Shown here in pieces: positions 1-11,200 of a stretch of 64,000 nt of DNA (position 1 is its first letter; each line of letters opens with the position of its first letter). This DNA comes from Nannochloris sp. 'desiccata' (taxonomy: Eukaryota; Chlorophyta; Trebouxiophyceae; Chlorellales; Chlorellaceae), in contig JAGTXX020000015.1 in NCBI GenBank assembly GCA_019044685.2, forward strand, positions 1,488,001-1,552,000. Direction: 5' to 3'. Below the pieces are notes generated by a model. It saw only the letters and a list, made by a program, of their open reading frames with translations, had not been told where the DNA came from and did no database searches. The position numbers were made by a program, and so were the translations under genes.

Positions 1-1126
1 GATGCTGAAACGACTCCGCCCAAAAACAGCAGCAGACGGGAATAAGCAATATACAGCGGAAGTGCTTGCGGTAATATTACAATCCGGAGGTGAAACAGCT
101 AGAAAGAAGTTTGTGACTTTAAACGGCGTTGAACTCATGCTGCGTGCTGTGGCTCCGTACAAAGCACGGGACGCGGAGACTGTTGAAGAAGAAGAATTCA
201 TTGAAAATGCATTTGATGTTCTGTGTGCTGTATTTATGGAGCCGGGCGCGAAAAAGGCTTTTGTAGAGGCTGACGGGGCTGAGCTGATGGTCTTGATTTT
301 AAAATCAAGGACATCAGCCAGAGCAGGCGCTTTAAAATGCCTTGACTTTGCAACAACGAGTTTTCCTCCTGCGTGTGATCAATTAGTCGATTTCGGTGGA
401 TTAGGTACGGTATTTGCCCTTTTTATGGGGAAATTAAAATCTAAAAAAAGCAAAAATGGGAGAAAACAAGATGATACCGTCGTTGCTGAAGAGGAAGAAC
501 GGTGTATGTCCCTTGTCTGCAATCTTCTCAGTGATGTGACAACTGATGCTCGTAAGGCACGTGTTGCTGCGAAGTTTGCTGAAAACGAATTTGAGAAATG
601 CGATCGATTAATGGAAATATATTCTCTCTATGAGCAGAGGGTGCACGATGGGGAAGCTCAGTTGACCGCTAGTCTTCAACAACAAGAAGAAGAAGAAATC
701 GATGAAGATGAGGTATTAATGGCACGATTAGATGCGGGTTTATATACTTTACAACAAGCTGCACTTGTAGCAGCAGAATTGTGGGCTTTGGGGGATGTAG
801 GAATAAGAAGACGGCTTTTAAATTTATTACATCAACGGGGGAGGACTTTGAGTAGTCTACGAATGGTGCTGCTGGAGAGACGTGCTACGTTATCTGCAGG
901 GCTTGATGGTGGTAAAGAAGAAGAAATTGGGGGAGAAGAGGGAGAGCAAGGGAAGAGGCAATTTAAAAGAGCGACGGTGTTGCTTCAAGCTTTGGGTCAT
1001 CAAGAAGAAGAAGGTGAAGAGGACGAGGATAAGGTGGCTGCTGAGGAGAAGAAACGCGCTCGCGAAGGTGAGGATGGTGGTGAAGACGAGGCACACCCTA
1101 ATAGCACTCGTCAGAAAGTCCAATAG
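1..1126 (+). CDS. CTNNBL1: Beta-catenin-like protein 1, C-terminal part (5' end outside window)
   Basis: The reading frame is open from the window edge to TAG at 1124-1126 (about 374 residues), so the N-terminus lies outside; the ATG at base 2 is probably internal. The start LLKRLRPK..NKQYTAEVLAVILQ, the ENAFDVLCAVF segment and the following helical repeats match the armadillo-like core of CTNNBL1. That protein is a nuclear factor bound to the Prp19/CDC5L spliceosome complex. The tail from about residue 305 is strongly acidic with a KKRAR basic patch, a plausible nuclear localisation signal. The family is about 560 residues long, so roughly a third is missing here. TGTAA at 1148 is a candidate poly(A) signal. 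No intron is needed in the visible part. Confidence 0.87.
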   Translation, partial: MLKRLRPKTAADGNKQYTAEVLAVILQSGGETARKKFVTLNGVELMLRAVAPYKARDAETVEEEEFIENAFDVLCAVFMEPGAKKAFVEADGAELMVLILKSRTSARAGALKCLDFATTSFPPACDQLVDFGGLGTVFALFMGKLKSKKSKNGRKQDDTVVAEEEERCMSLVCNLLSDVTTDARKARVAAKFAENEFEKCDRLMEIYSLYEQRVHDGEAQLTASLQQQEEEEIDEDEVLMARLDAGLYTLQQAALVAAELWALGDVGIRRRLLNLLHQRGRTLSSLRMVLLERRATLSAGLDGGKEEEIGGEEGEQGKRQFKRATVLLQALGHQEEEGEEDEDKVAAEEKKRAREGEDGGEDEAHPNSTRQKVQ

Positions 1127-1310
1127 TAAAAAAAACCAAACGCGTCGTGTAAAGCTATACAAACAACACGCTCCTGTATGTATTCTCCACCATCACGGCA
1201 ATACAATTTAATTTATTGGAGGACAACTAAACAATTATAATCAAATCAAAACAAAGTAATTCAATCAAATCAAACAAGTAAACAATTTTGATTGCACCCG
1301 AGTTTCCAAA

Positions 1311-2240
1311 TTAAGTTTCCACAATTTTCCTTTCCAATACCAAAGTCACTTCTCCATCTGCCACTAATCCTCTTGTCAATGCCGTCGCCACTGCAGGCCA
1401 TTTTTCATTATCAGCACCATACACCACAATCGCTCTTTCCGGTGTCTGTGCCCCTAAAATAAGAGCACCAGTGCGGTATACAATATTTGTAGCAGTACAT
1501 GCACGTAGAATATCTCCTTTTTGGGGCGCCGTAGCGGCCAAACGAAGATCCAAAGATGCTTTTTTACTCAGCTGGTCTGCATTCCCTCCAGCGACTATTT
1601 CAGCGATTACAGCTCTCCCCATGCGAGTATCCTCTTCGAACACAATCCCCAAAGGACGTGGTAGTTTGACTACAACTAATTGACTCGATTGAGGGAGCAG
1701 TTTATCGAAAAAATAGGTGCGGAATTGGGTTGCGCCGACGGCACCTACCTCAATTCTAATTGCTTCCCCAGCATCGCTATCACCTGATTTTACAGGCCAT
1801 GGGGTGTAGCTCACAGCTCGAAACGCCAGTTCTCCGTATCTGTCACGTATAGGTTCTGTTCCTTCAGGAGCTTCGAAGATAGCGCCGGTGTCTGAGTCTT
1901 CAAAAGAGTTTTCAGAACGAGAACGGCGGGAAATTAATGCTGCTACTGCAGCAAAGGCGAGAACAGGGGTGATAAGCGAGGCAGCGAAAATGGCATCTTT
2001 TTGAGCCTGACATTGAGTATCGAAGCATGCTGGAGGAGGGGAAAAGGTGACGGCTAAGGTGAGAAGGTCGCTAATTGCAGCTGTTGAAATTCTGCGATCT
2101 CGAAATTGTGAAGCTAGGGGAGTTCTGTTAAACAAGGAATTTCTACGGTAGATCTGATATTGCGGTATTTTTCCAGATATATCCATTGCGTTTGCATTTG
2201 AATCGTGCATGGTGGGATACAGACACAATGAAGTTGCCAT
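1311..2240 (-). CDS. Plastid PDZ-like membrane protein, function unknown
   Basis: A single exon of about 309 codons starting at the ATG at 2240; the codon further upstream in frame is TTG. The first ~85 residues are rich in Ser/Arg/Thr and poor in acids, like a plastid transit peptide. A hydrophobic segment follows (AASLITPVLAFAAVAALIS, about residues 86-104), then RRSRSE. The C-terminal half resembles a PDZ-type fold: LVVVKLPRPLGIVFEED, an AEIVAGGNADQLS segment, KGDILRACTA, and a closing VTLVLERK strand. This arrangement recalls thylakoid PDZ proteins, one of which (MET1-like) lies at 33.2-34.4 kb. The gene converges on CTNNBL1. I cannot assign an orthologue; plastid location and fold are inferred. 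Confidence 0.7.
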   Translation of the reverse strand: MATSLCLYPTMHDSNANAMDISGKIPQYQIYRRNSLFNRTPLASQFRDRRISTAAISDLLTLAVTFSPPPACFDTQCQAQKDAIFAASLITPVLAFAAVAALISRRSRSENSFEDSDTGAIFEAPEGTEPIRDRYGELAFRAVSYTPWPVKSGDSDAGEAIRIEVGAVGATQFRTYFFDKLLPQSSQLVVVKLPRPLGIVFEEDTRMGRAVIAEIVAGGNADQLSKKASLDLRLAATAPQKGDILRACTATNIVYRTGALILGAQTPERAIVVYGADNEKWPAVATALTRGLVADGEVTLVLERKIVET

Positions 2241-2617
2241 TTTGAACAATGCGATCTAGGGCCCTTGTATTAAGTTTACCCTAAGATGCAGTTGGGCGAA
2301 ATTTTGGAGATATGAATATATTGCATTTCACCCTGGTTAAGCTCCTACTGCGTGTAGTACTCAGTAAAAAGGAAAATTATCTCTGCCGCCCAGCGGCAGC
2401 GGCGAAGCCAGTAGTTGCTACACACTATGAGCTGCTGCAGCTGCCCTCAATGGCGCCTTACCCCCTAATAGCTGTTAAATATTTTGAACTTTTAGCATTT
2501 CATCGCTATATTTCTCACAGAAGTCGCATTTAAGGAGGTAAAAACAAACAGACGCAAAACCGGCAACTAAACCGCTTCAGCTTCTCAATAAAATTTTTTA
2601 AACCCGATTCGATTAGA
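2241..2617. other. Intergenic: promoter of the PDZ gene and 3' end of GAD
   Basis: These 377 bases separate two minus-strand genes. A 73-codon plus-strand frame (2312-2533) has no recognisable content. I see no repeat or RNA gene. Confidence 0.6.
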
Positions 2618-4191
2618 TCAACACATAGGATGATGATGCTCCTCGCCTTCACCACCGGATTCCTTTTTCTCCCCACCTCCATACTCATCCAGCCATTGAA
2701 TCACACCACTCAAACTTTCCACCAAATCTTCAGCCAGCTCCAAATCAAATCCTGGTCTTATACACGCCCTTAAAAGCTTTATATGCTGTGCTTCAGGTGC
2801 CATTCTATACGCAGGAAGCATGAATTTATGCTCTTTTAAACGATGCATAATGTCAAATTCGTCGTATTCTTTTTTAAGCTCTGGCTTTAAGCGGAAGGCG
2901 ACGACAGGTAAATCACCCGACGACAAAATTTCAAAGTGACCAGTAGCTTGGAGCTTTTCTACTATAAAATTATATACTTTGAATAGATTTGAAAATTTAC
3001 GGTGATACCCTTCTTTGCCATATCGCACGAAGTTGTAATACTGTCCAGCTATGAACGCCCCGTTTCTTGAAAAATTTAGACACATATGGGTTTCTGTCTT
3101 TCCTAAATAATCTACTGTGAACTTCATATCATCAGGTATCCATTCTTTCTTCCTAAACACTACAAAAGCAATCCCAGGAAACACCATGCCGTATTTATGT
3201 CCAGAAAAGGATATTGAAAACACACGAGGCAAACGAAAATCGAAAATGAAATGTTTTTGACATATTGGGGCGATAAGTCCACCTGCAGCAGCATCGACAT
3301 GAATAGGTATTTCAAACCCACAGGTATCTTTGACCTCTTCTAATACGTCATTTACTGCTTGTACGTCTTCATATTGGCCAGTATAGGTGCTTCCTACCAT
3401 ACAAGCAACCCCTATAGTATTTTCATCGATAAGCTCGGAAATCTTTTTCGGGTCCATAACAAGCTGGCCTTCATGCAATTTCACTTTCCTGGCTTCAATA
3501 TCAAAATACGAGCACCCTTTTATCCACGCTATCTGTGCATTTGAGCCAAATATCATATTCGGCGTTTCTGTTGAAAGTCCTGCGTCTCTTCGTTTTCTTT
3601 GCCAGTTTTTCTTCATTGCAAGCATTCCTAGGTAGCATCCTTCAGTGCTGCCTACAGTTTCAGTCCCTGTACAGTTCTCAGGTGCATTCCAGAGGTCTGC
3701 AAGCATTTGAATGCAGCGATTTGCCATTTTTGAAGAGCTTGGGTACTCTACACCATCAATAGCATTAACATAAAGAGCATTAGAGACTACTTGCTGGCCC
3801 TCCGGTTCCATATGAGTGGTCAGCCACCCCGCCATGTTTAGCCGAGGGTTCATATTAAGCTGAAGAAGATCATCCATCATCTGTTTTGCTACACCAGCAG
3901 GCATTGACTTCTCTGGAATGCTGTATAGTTTTGAAAAAGACCCGGGGAGTTCGCGTTAGAAAAGCCTTCCTTAAACTTGCTATTTTCACTCGATTTACCG
4001 AGATAATAGCAGGAAGAAACTCACGAATAGCATGGATCTGGGTGGATTGATTCAGGCCGTGCCCAATAAGAGTGAACAAGGAGCTCTTGAGGATTTTCAA
4101 AACCATCTGGACACAGCTCGGCAGTAGCATAGGGGCTATTGCCAGAGCTCCCTGCCGCATTGGAGGCCACTTTACTGATTGAATTCAACAT
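2618..4191 (-). CDS. GAD: Glutamate decarboxylase (PLP-dependent)
   Basis: Two exons on the minus strand, 4191-4025 and 3920-2618, joined across a GTGAGT...CAG intron, give 489 residues. The enzyme converts L-glutamate to GABA and CO2. The family signature NPRLNMAGWLTTHMEPE follows IPEKSMPAGVA. IHVDAAAGG carries the cofactor-binding Asp near residue 266. SGHKYG places the Schiff-base lysine at about 298. Joining the first exon restores the N-terminal PELLVHSYWARP-type segment, including YSIPEKS across the junction. The C-terminus (EEHHHPMC) is acidic and His-rich and lacks the Trp/Lys calmodulin-binding tail of land-plant enzymes, so Ca/calmodulin control is not evident. No transit peptide is obvious; the protein is probably cytosolic. 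Confidence 0.95.
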
Positions 4192-5318
4192 TGTGTTATA
4201 TTTTGTGATATATTAAAAAAATTCGGTGACATTTAGAATGAAACAAGCAGAAATCAGCGATCCAAGGCTCCTGAAGCAAGCAGTTGGAAATGGCATCGCA
4301 GTTTCTGCCTTTCTTCTTTTGAAATCTTCAAAAGCATATGCCAATATTTGTGAAGGCCCTCTCGTATAGATATCGTGGTCTTCTTCTTTATCTCACAGAA
4401 TGAGCTCCTCGAGGAGAGAAGTAACTTACTGAAGATTGTTCTTTTTTTTACATTAGTATGTGCAAGGGATTCGCCCCTATTTATTAGGCTAATAAAATAA
4501 AAAAAAGGCGCTAAGACAATGGTTGCCAAACGAAAGCAGATCGAGTTACAGGCAGAATGAGGGACGTTTGTTAAAAAAGGGGAAAAGACATTTTTTTCTT
4601 TCTTTTTCTCGATATTAGAAGAGCAGTAATATAAGGTCGCTACCCTAGATTTTTAGTTGTTGCTGTATCGATTGTCAGTCACGCTTGATACTTTGTATCT
4701 TTATTGTAGCAGCGAATAGTTCTTTTGATCTATCCCAGCGATCCATCGACTGGAATAGATATCTAGATAGATAGATGATCGAAAATAGAAAATAATCATT
4801 CTTTCTTTCTTGTGCGGGGGGGAATGGATGAGAGGAACAATTCTGAGAACGGTAAAAATATTGAAAGCGAAGGTAAAGAAGAAAAGAAAGAGAGAGAAGA
4901 AGATGTGTTATGTGCTGTATGTCAACGAATGGTAAAAAGAAGGAGCTGAAGAAAGACAAGCGACGATGCTTTCTTTTCCTTTCTCCGCCCTCCCCCCCCC
5001 CCCCCCACTCCTCCCTCCAATAACAAAAGGCAAAAGTGTAGAGAAGGAGGAGTGGCAAAAGAGATTAACGAACTGTCAAAATTTTGGATTGGGAAAATAA
5101 AAGAAAAATATGGTTACGGAGGAAAGGTATAGGGGGTAAAAATAAGGAGAGAGAGAGAGGAGAGAACGAACCTTTTATTATTACGTAATAGAGATATCAG
5201 TATCAAAAATAAAATTGTAAAATAGGACAAGGATTAAAGTTTCTTTAAAACCCTGCCTTTCATTGCAACTATCTAACAGCATGTGAATATATGCCAGTAG
5301 GAGTGTGGTGTGCCAAGC
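4192..5318. other. Intergenic, low-complexity GAD upstream region
   Basis: About 1.1 kb without a supportable gene. It contains polypurine and polypyrimidine tracts, a C-homopolymer of about 14 at roughly 4993-5006, and GA-rich runs near 5148-5165. Minus-strand frames at 4254-4529 and 4675-5058 encode only low-complexity Ser/Leu/Phe sequence. Confidence 0.6.
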
Positions 5319-7514
5319 TCAAGAAGCACCTCCAAGGTTTAAGAATTGACTGAAAGCTGTACCTCCTTGTTCCGCTGCAATATGCAAGTGGCCATTGGCC
5401 GCTGCTGCTGCCGCCGCCGCCGCCGCGACCTCTGCCGGATCAGCTGCAGCCACAGGAGCAGCGCTCATCATTGCACCGTATCCAGGTACATTGTACACAG
5501 CATGCAAAGCAGAGATTATTACCTTTCTACCTGCTACGACCACTTCCAGTGGCTGAGCTACGTGCCCAATGATCGGGTAAGGGCACTCTGCTGCAGCTGG
5601 AGCTGTGAGCGCAGTGGTAGGATTGGTACCTTGAGGCGTGAAGCCTAATTGTTCAGTACGGCGTACTACATCAGAGATAGGAGGAGAAGTTTCTCTATTT
5701 CCATCGGTATTACCACCGCGATTGTTACCTTGTTTATGCAAAAATCCAACACCACCAGGGCTGACGGTGGATTTTTGCATGAACGGTACGGTGGAAGGAG
5801 GCATTTTCGGGACAAAAGGGATCGCTTCAGCAATCCAAGGATGATTCAGCACATCATCTGCACAAAATCGTTGCGCAGGATCAGCATGAAGCAAGCCTAA
5901 TAACATTTTCTTTGCTTCAGAATCGAATCCAATAGCTGCCATCTCCAGGAAATCTTCCTCGTGAAGGCCCGCAGTACCCGCTGCCTGCGCCGCACTTAAT
6001 TGATTAATTACGTCTATTTGGCAGCTTATATGATTGTATATACGGCATTGTAATGCGTCAACTGTACTCGCCATAGCAGTACAACTATCTTCTCCTTTTT
6101 TGTCTCCAATAACACCACCAGCATCAAGACCGCAAAGGCTGGAAGGGGCGGAGAATGGCACCCGGCCGGCAGAAAGCAATGAGAAGAGAACTACGCCGAG
6201 ACCCCACATATCTCCTGCAGGAGTGAACGCGACAGGACGGTCTACAGGGCAACATGCTACTTCAGGAGGGGCGTGCTCAGCATCGAAAACAGGATCTTTG
6301 AGTGCCCAATAGCATCTATTTGACCCAAGAACTGCTGTGCTCCGGCCGGGCGGTAAGATGGCCACGGCAATTCCATTTTCTTCTTGTGTTGCATTACTTG
6401 TACTGGGACGACTGCCATCTCCATTATGCCTAGTAGTCGTACTAGTAGTATTGCCACCACTCGCAAGACATGTAGTCAAAGAGATTGATTCAATGCTGAC
6501 GCGGCGATGCACAGCATTCGCAGCATGCAAAGCAGCGAGATCTTCTGCCACTCTTAGAATAATAGCTTTTGCTTCCAAGGCAGTTAATGTGCGGCCGCGT
6601 TCAGACATGAGGAGATGACGTAAGGGGACAATAGAAGAAAGATGATCTTGGCTCAAGTTTTTAGCAGTGCCTCCAGCAGTAGTAATTGTCGCGGCATCTA
6701 ATGGAGACTCAGGTCGAGAGCCTGGAAGAAATGTTCCCATCGCCGCTGCCGCTTCTCCGAGAAGGCCAGAGTCACAGTTTGCAGGGGTACTAGGACCAGG
6801 TAATCCTGCTAATACCGCAGCAGCTGCTGCTGCATCTGCATCAGATACGCTAGATACTAATAAAGCAGGCTTAGTATCACTATTGGTGTGTAAAAGAAGG
6901 CTACTATCTCCACTGGTTGCAGAGGCAAAAAATCCCGTGTCGCCGTCGTCCTCAGTGTCACCGCCAGCAGTAGACGCACCAGAAGTTTGCCACGTAGAAG
7001 AATCTTCTGCCGCAAGGTCGAATAAAGCTTGTAAACTACGACGAGCCATGGGTTTACCACGCTTGGCCCGACGATGCTGCTCAGGGGCAGGCTGTTGAGC
7101 TGCGGCGGCGGCGGTGGTGACAGCAGCATCAGGTGCAGCTGCTACAGAAGGAGCTTGCAGCGTGGTACGGTGTTCCTGTTGTGATGGTTGGTGGTGATTA
7201 AGCTGAGATAAATAGAGATCTATATCGTTTCTATTCGCTGCATGGCGTGATGCAGGTACGCGCATGCTTCCTTGGTGAGGGGCTACAGGAGCAGGAGGAG
7301 GCCTGCGGCTTCGGGTGGCGGCGGCAACTCCAGTGCGGGCAAGCGGTGGTCGTGCAGCAGGGTGCTGCTGAGCGGAAAAGACAAGAGTATCGGGCAGCTG
7401 AGCGGGTCGTGCTCGTGTAGACCGTGGGATAACAGGTTGTCTACCATCGTTTTCGTATTGGCCTGTGTGAAGGAGCTGGCGTAACTCTCCAAAATGTTCC
7501 ATCGACGGCTGCAT
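5319..7514 (-). CDS. Protein-kinase-like protein, predicted pseudokinase
   Basis: One open frame of 731 residues from the ATG at 7514. The first ~290 residues are low complexity (Ala, Gln, Thr, Ser). A kinase C-lobe follows: an alpha-E-like LRVAEDLAALHAANAVHRRVS, an APPEVA segment at the APE position (~415), DMWGLGVVLFSLLSAGRVPF (helix F) and RFCADDVLNHPWI (helix I) near 560. Key catalytic residues are absent. The HRD motif reads HRR, the Asn position reads E-S-I, and the DFG position reads ILPPG. No glycine-rich loop or VAIK lysine is visible ahead of it. The C-terminal tail has an alanine run. Phosphotransfer is therefore unlikely; a scaffold or regulatory role is inferred. An acceptor-like AG just before the ATG leaves open an unseen first exon. 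Confidence 0.72.
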   Translation of the reverse strand: MQPSMEHFGELRQLLHTGQYENDGRQPVIPRSTRARPAQLPDTLVFSAQQHPAARPPLARTGVAAATRSRRPPPAPVAPHQGSMRVPASRHAANRNDIDLYLSQLNHHQPSQQEHRTTLQAPSVAAAPDAAVTTAAAAAQQPAPEQHRRAKRGKPMARRSLQALFDLAAEDSSTWQTSGASTAGGDTEDDGDTGFFASATSGDSSLLLHTNSDTKPALLVSSVSDADAAAAAAVLAGLPGPSTPANCDSGLLGEAAAAMGTFLPGSRPESPLDAATITTAGGTAKNLSQDHLSSIVPLRHLLMSERGRTLTALEAKAIILRVAEDLAALHAANAVHRRVSIESISLTTCLASGGNTTSTTTRHNGDGSRPSTSNATQEENGIAVAILPPGRSTAVLGSNRCYWALKDPVFDAEHAPPEVACCPVDRPVAFTPAGDMWGLGVVLFSLLSAGRVPFSAPSSLCGLDAGGVIGDKKGEDSCTAMASTVDALQCRIYNHISCQIDVINQLSAAQAAGTAGLHEEDFLEMAAIGFDSEAKKMLLGLLHADPAQRFCADDVLNHPWIAEAIPFVPKMPPSTVPFMQKSTVSPGGVGFLHKQGNNRGGNTDGNRETSPPISDVVRRTEQLGFTPQGTNPTTALTAPAAAECPYPIIGHVAQPLEVVVAGRKVIISALHAVYNVPGYGAMMSAAPVAAADPAEVAAAAAAAAAANGHLHIAAEQGGTAFSQFLNLGGAS

Positions 7515-8216
7515 GCTAATGGAAAAATCCAAATAAGTTGATCAAGCCTGCGAGCGGAGCATAAATGCACAGACAAGATGCTAGTGAGTACGACTCAGGG
7601 GAAAATAGTAGTTGGGTGGCTAAAATATCGCTTTATAATTTGAATTGGGCCAGATGCCTCTGTGGCAAATCGCCTACAGATTGCGATCAGGCCCAAAAAA
7701 AGTTGTAAACAGAACATGCAAGACATTTTGTATGTAACCCATTATCTAGAACACGATAAAGCACTCACCCTAGACGAATTTTTGCCAGCTTTGTTTCTCT
7801 CAAAGACAAGATGAAAGGAGGGAAGCTCTTAAAACATCGTTTGTGCGAAACCGAAGTTATTAATTTATTAAGAATACGTATGTGATGCTGTGTGGCGACC
7901 GCGAAGACGAATCCGGCGCACTTCGCAGCAAAAGGAGGGTATGAATGAATTGGCAAAATTTGATCACGCTGCCCTACTAAAGCGTTCTTAGCTATTTAAA
8001 TTCTACCTAGAGATAAAGTTTAGTAAGGATGTTTTCATAAAGTTGAAAATTTGCAATCGAGGCATTTCTATGCACTGCCTTATTGAGGCAAAGCCCAAGG
8101 GCTCGCGTGCACATAACATTTTTTTCTTTTCGGCACGTTGACTTTCAAGGAGTGAAACTCCTCCCCAAGGGAGTTGACTTCCAGGAATCTCAAGGAGCCC
8201 CAGCCTCTAATTTTGC
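7515..8216. other. Intergenic between kinase-like gene and exportin 3' end
   Basis: About 700 bases. This is the promoter side of the kinase-like gene and the 3' flank of the exportin gene. A 63-codon minus-strand frame at 7765-7956 has no recognisable content. I saw no tRNA or repeat. Confidence 0.55.
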
Positions 8217-11200
8217 TTACACGCGTTTTTCCCAATAAATAGCATCATTAACAAACGCAAGAACACCTTTTTCAAACGCCCAAGCCTCCATATCCCCTGT
8301 GCCCAACCCAGCAGCCAGCTCAGCACCACGAGCACCCAGCCCCGCCAACCCTTTCTCAGCAAACGCCGGTAGAAAACTAAGCAGAAAATGACTCCAATTA
8401 GCTGCTGCAAGCTGATACAATGTATCTATGAGACTCTCTTGAGCTCCAGTATACATTCTGGTCAACAGCATTGATAAAATTGATTCCATGGTCAAGTCTT
8501 TCCACCCACTAAAGTATGGTTTCCAAAACAGTTTTGATCTTGACTGAATATCGATTAGCGTTTCCAGAACAAGATTGACGTCACTTGCAGATGGAATAGC
8601 TCTGGTAGACGCAGCATCACTTAAAAATGAAGAGACGTGGATTAAAGTTGCCTCCACGACAGCAGAAGGAGGCTGAACTTCTTCTGCCACGGAGCCATCA
8701 CCGTCACCTCTGCCACTACCTCCACTTAAACTACGCCAATGCTGAGCCATTACACTCAACAATGACGCTAAAATTTGTGCTTTTATATGTGTAGCTCCAC
8801 AGACTGCAGATTTATCCCATATTTGAAGACCAAAATGCATAGCCGGCATAACTAAGGCAGCATGTTTAGAACCACCTTGGCTCAATGCTGAGGTAATAAT
8901 CGATAATAATGCCACGTCCGCATCAAGGGATGCTTCAAGTGATGTGCTTATGGTGATCTCGCCATTAAATTTATTCAAATCAGATGCAGTAGGGCTGTTA
9001 TTAATGGTTGAAAATGCAGCTACCAGGGCGGAGAGAAGCTCGCCAATGCTGGATGTGCCTAGCTCCGCAGGAAAGGCTCGTAAACAGGAGGAAATAAAAC
9101 CTAATAACGTAGTTCCTAGTTTATTTTTCACCCCATTGTCATTTGTATTTTCCAATGATTTTAAAACCGTCATCACCGCCACCACCATCGGCTTAGCAAA
9201 GACCTCAAATACAGCTGCCCTAACAACCTTTGGAGAGCCTAGATAGCTTTCTACAATATCTGTTGCAAGTAATACTGCCAGAGAAAGTTGAGGTACAGTC
9301 GCTGTTGAACATCCAGGGGGTAACTGCGCCGCTTGTGTATTTGATTGCATAATAATTTGTAGCAATGGGACCGTAACAGCAGATAATGCTGTTTTACGCT
9401 CGTTAATATCTACCGTAGAGGCTTGCAATGCAGCCCCCCAACTGCGCAGTGCAAGATCAGACAAGCTCACGATCAAGGAACGCAATGCAGCACGAGGAGG
9501 GCTACTACTATGGCCATGCACTCCAGATGCCACCGTTCCCGCCAAGCTGCCAAATGCAGGAGTACTACTTATACTCTGCAAAAGAACAACAGGAGGCTTC
9601 ATTCCGCTTGATAACGCGATAGATGTGACTGAAAGTAACGTTTGGGAAGCTGCTACAGCAAGCTTTTGAGACCCACCACCACTACCAGTATTCCTTGAAT
9701 TTATTTTGTTTAATAAAACGCTGCACTCAACACCAGCAGCAACAAATTCTACTACCCCTCGCAACAACTGGGACACCAGAACCTGAACATCAGAGTCTGT
9801 TCCAGCCTTTGTAAGCATTATCTGTGGTAGCCACGTCGTCATTAAAGGGGATAAAGTACGGTAGATAGTCACTAAAGTATCTAGTACAGACGCCATTAGA
9901 ATTCTCTGCTGCTGCTGCTGTGCCTGCTGTGCTTCGGTACGTACCATGATCAGTTGTTCACCTCCAAAGTGAATCAAAGCTTGAACAAGCTGCAGTACAT
10001 GGCCACCAGATAATGATGATACCCCTTCTTCTTTTTCCTGCGCACTATCTCTACTAGGGAAATTAGCCACCGCTGTCAGATTACTTGTCGGCAAGTGAGG
10101 TGCACATCTGGCAATTAATTTTAAAGCGAATTGCGCCCTAAAATTACACAGATAAACTAGTCCTTGTTCACTTTGTAGCCGTGCCTGCGCAGCTGCTGTC
10201 ATTGCAGGTGCTAACTGCCTAAATAGAACAGGAACCAGGTCTTTGTTGTAAGAAGAAGTCGCATGAGCGATGAAATATTCAACTTGTTGGGCAAAGACAT
10301 GTGCTTCGCTGGAGGAAGAAAAAACATCATCTTCAGGATCACCATCACTGCCATCAGCATCGGCAGTGTCTAAATTATCTTGGGTACCTTCAGTTTGGAA
10401 GTCAAAGTCTTCATTGTTGTCGCCAACAGCCGCTATCCAATCCTCCAAGGCAGCACCGCTGTCTGTAGTTGTATCCAAATTTTGTACCAAAAATGGTGGT
10501 ACAGGGAGACCTTTAACGTGATTTTGTTGGTTTTGTTGGTGGTGGGTAGACTCCGTGAAAAATATGGAGAGTAAGAGATGAGAGAAGTGGAGAATACCTT
10601 GTTTATAAAATGAGAAGGAGCATTGTTTCTCTGCTGAAATACCATCACCGTCAGTGATGAAATTGCTCTCGTGAGGACTTGAGGGGGTATTAAATGAGTC
10701 GTTTTCACTCCAATTGGATGCTTCTAGATCTTCCATATACGTTAACACGGCATGCCATGCTTCTGATGCTGCTAATACACGTACAAGTGCGCTATTTATA
10801 TTCCCACCACCTGCACGATCGCTGCCAGGAACAGACGCTGCTGCTGCTGCTAAATTTGTAATTTCTCTTAGCACCTCCTGCACCCCTGCAGATATCTCGA
10901 AATTAGAGACGGCAAATGCAAAACTATGCTGTAAAATTTGTGTTATAAGCCTCGTAAATACTCCTAACTGGTCACTATCCAAGGCAGCGGTGTTGGTCTT
11001 GGTCGTCCCTTTGTGCCAGCTGCGGCACAAGGCTGCCACTGCAGGTAGACCCTGTGCCAATATTTTTTGCTGTAATGGAGGTTGATGAGGTCTGTTTATA
11101 AGATCTTCTAAACATGACATCGATAGAATAACCAATTGAGTGATAGTAGAGCCATTATTGTTGATGCTGTTGATATTTTGGAGAAAAGCGGTGTCGGCCG

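Noticed and set aside
4254..5058. Minus-strand frames upstream of GAD
   Set aside because: Low-complexity pyrimidine-derived sequence with no domain or splice support.
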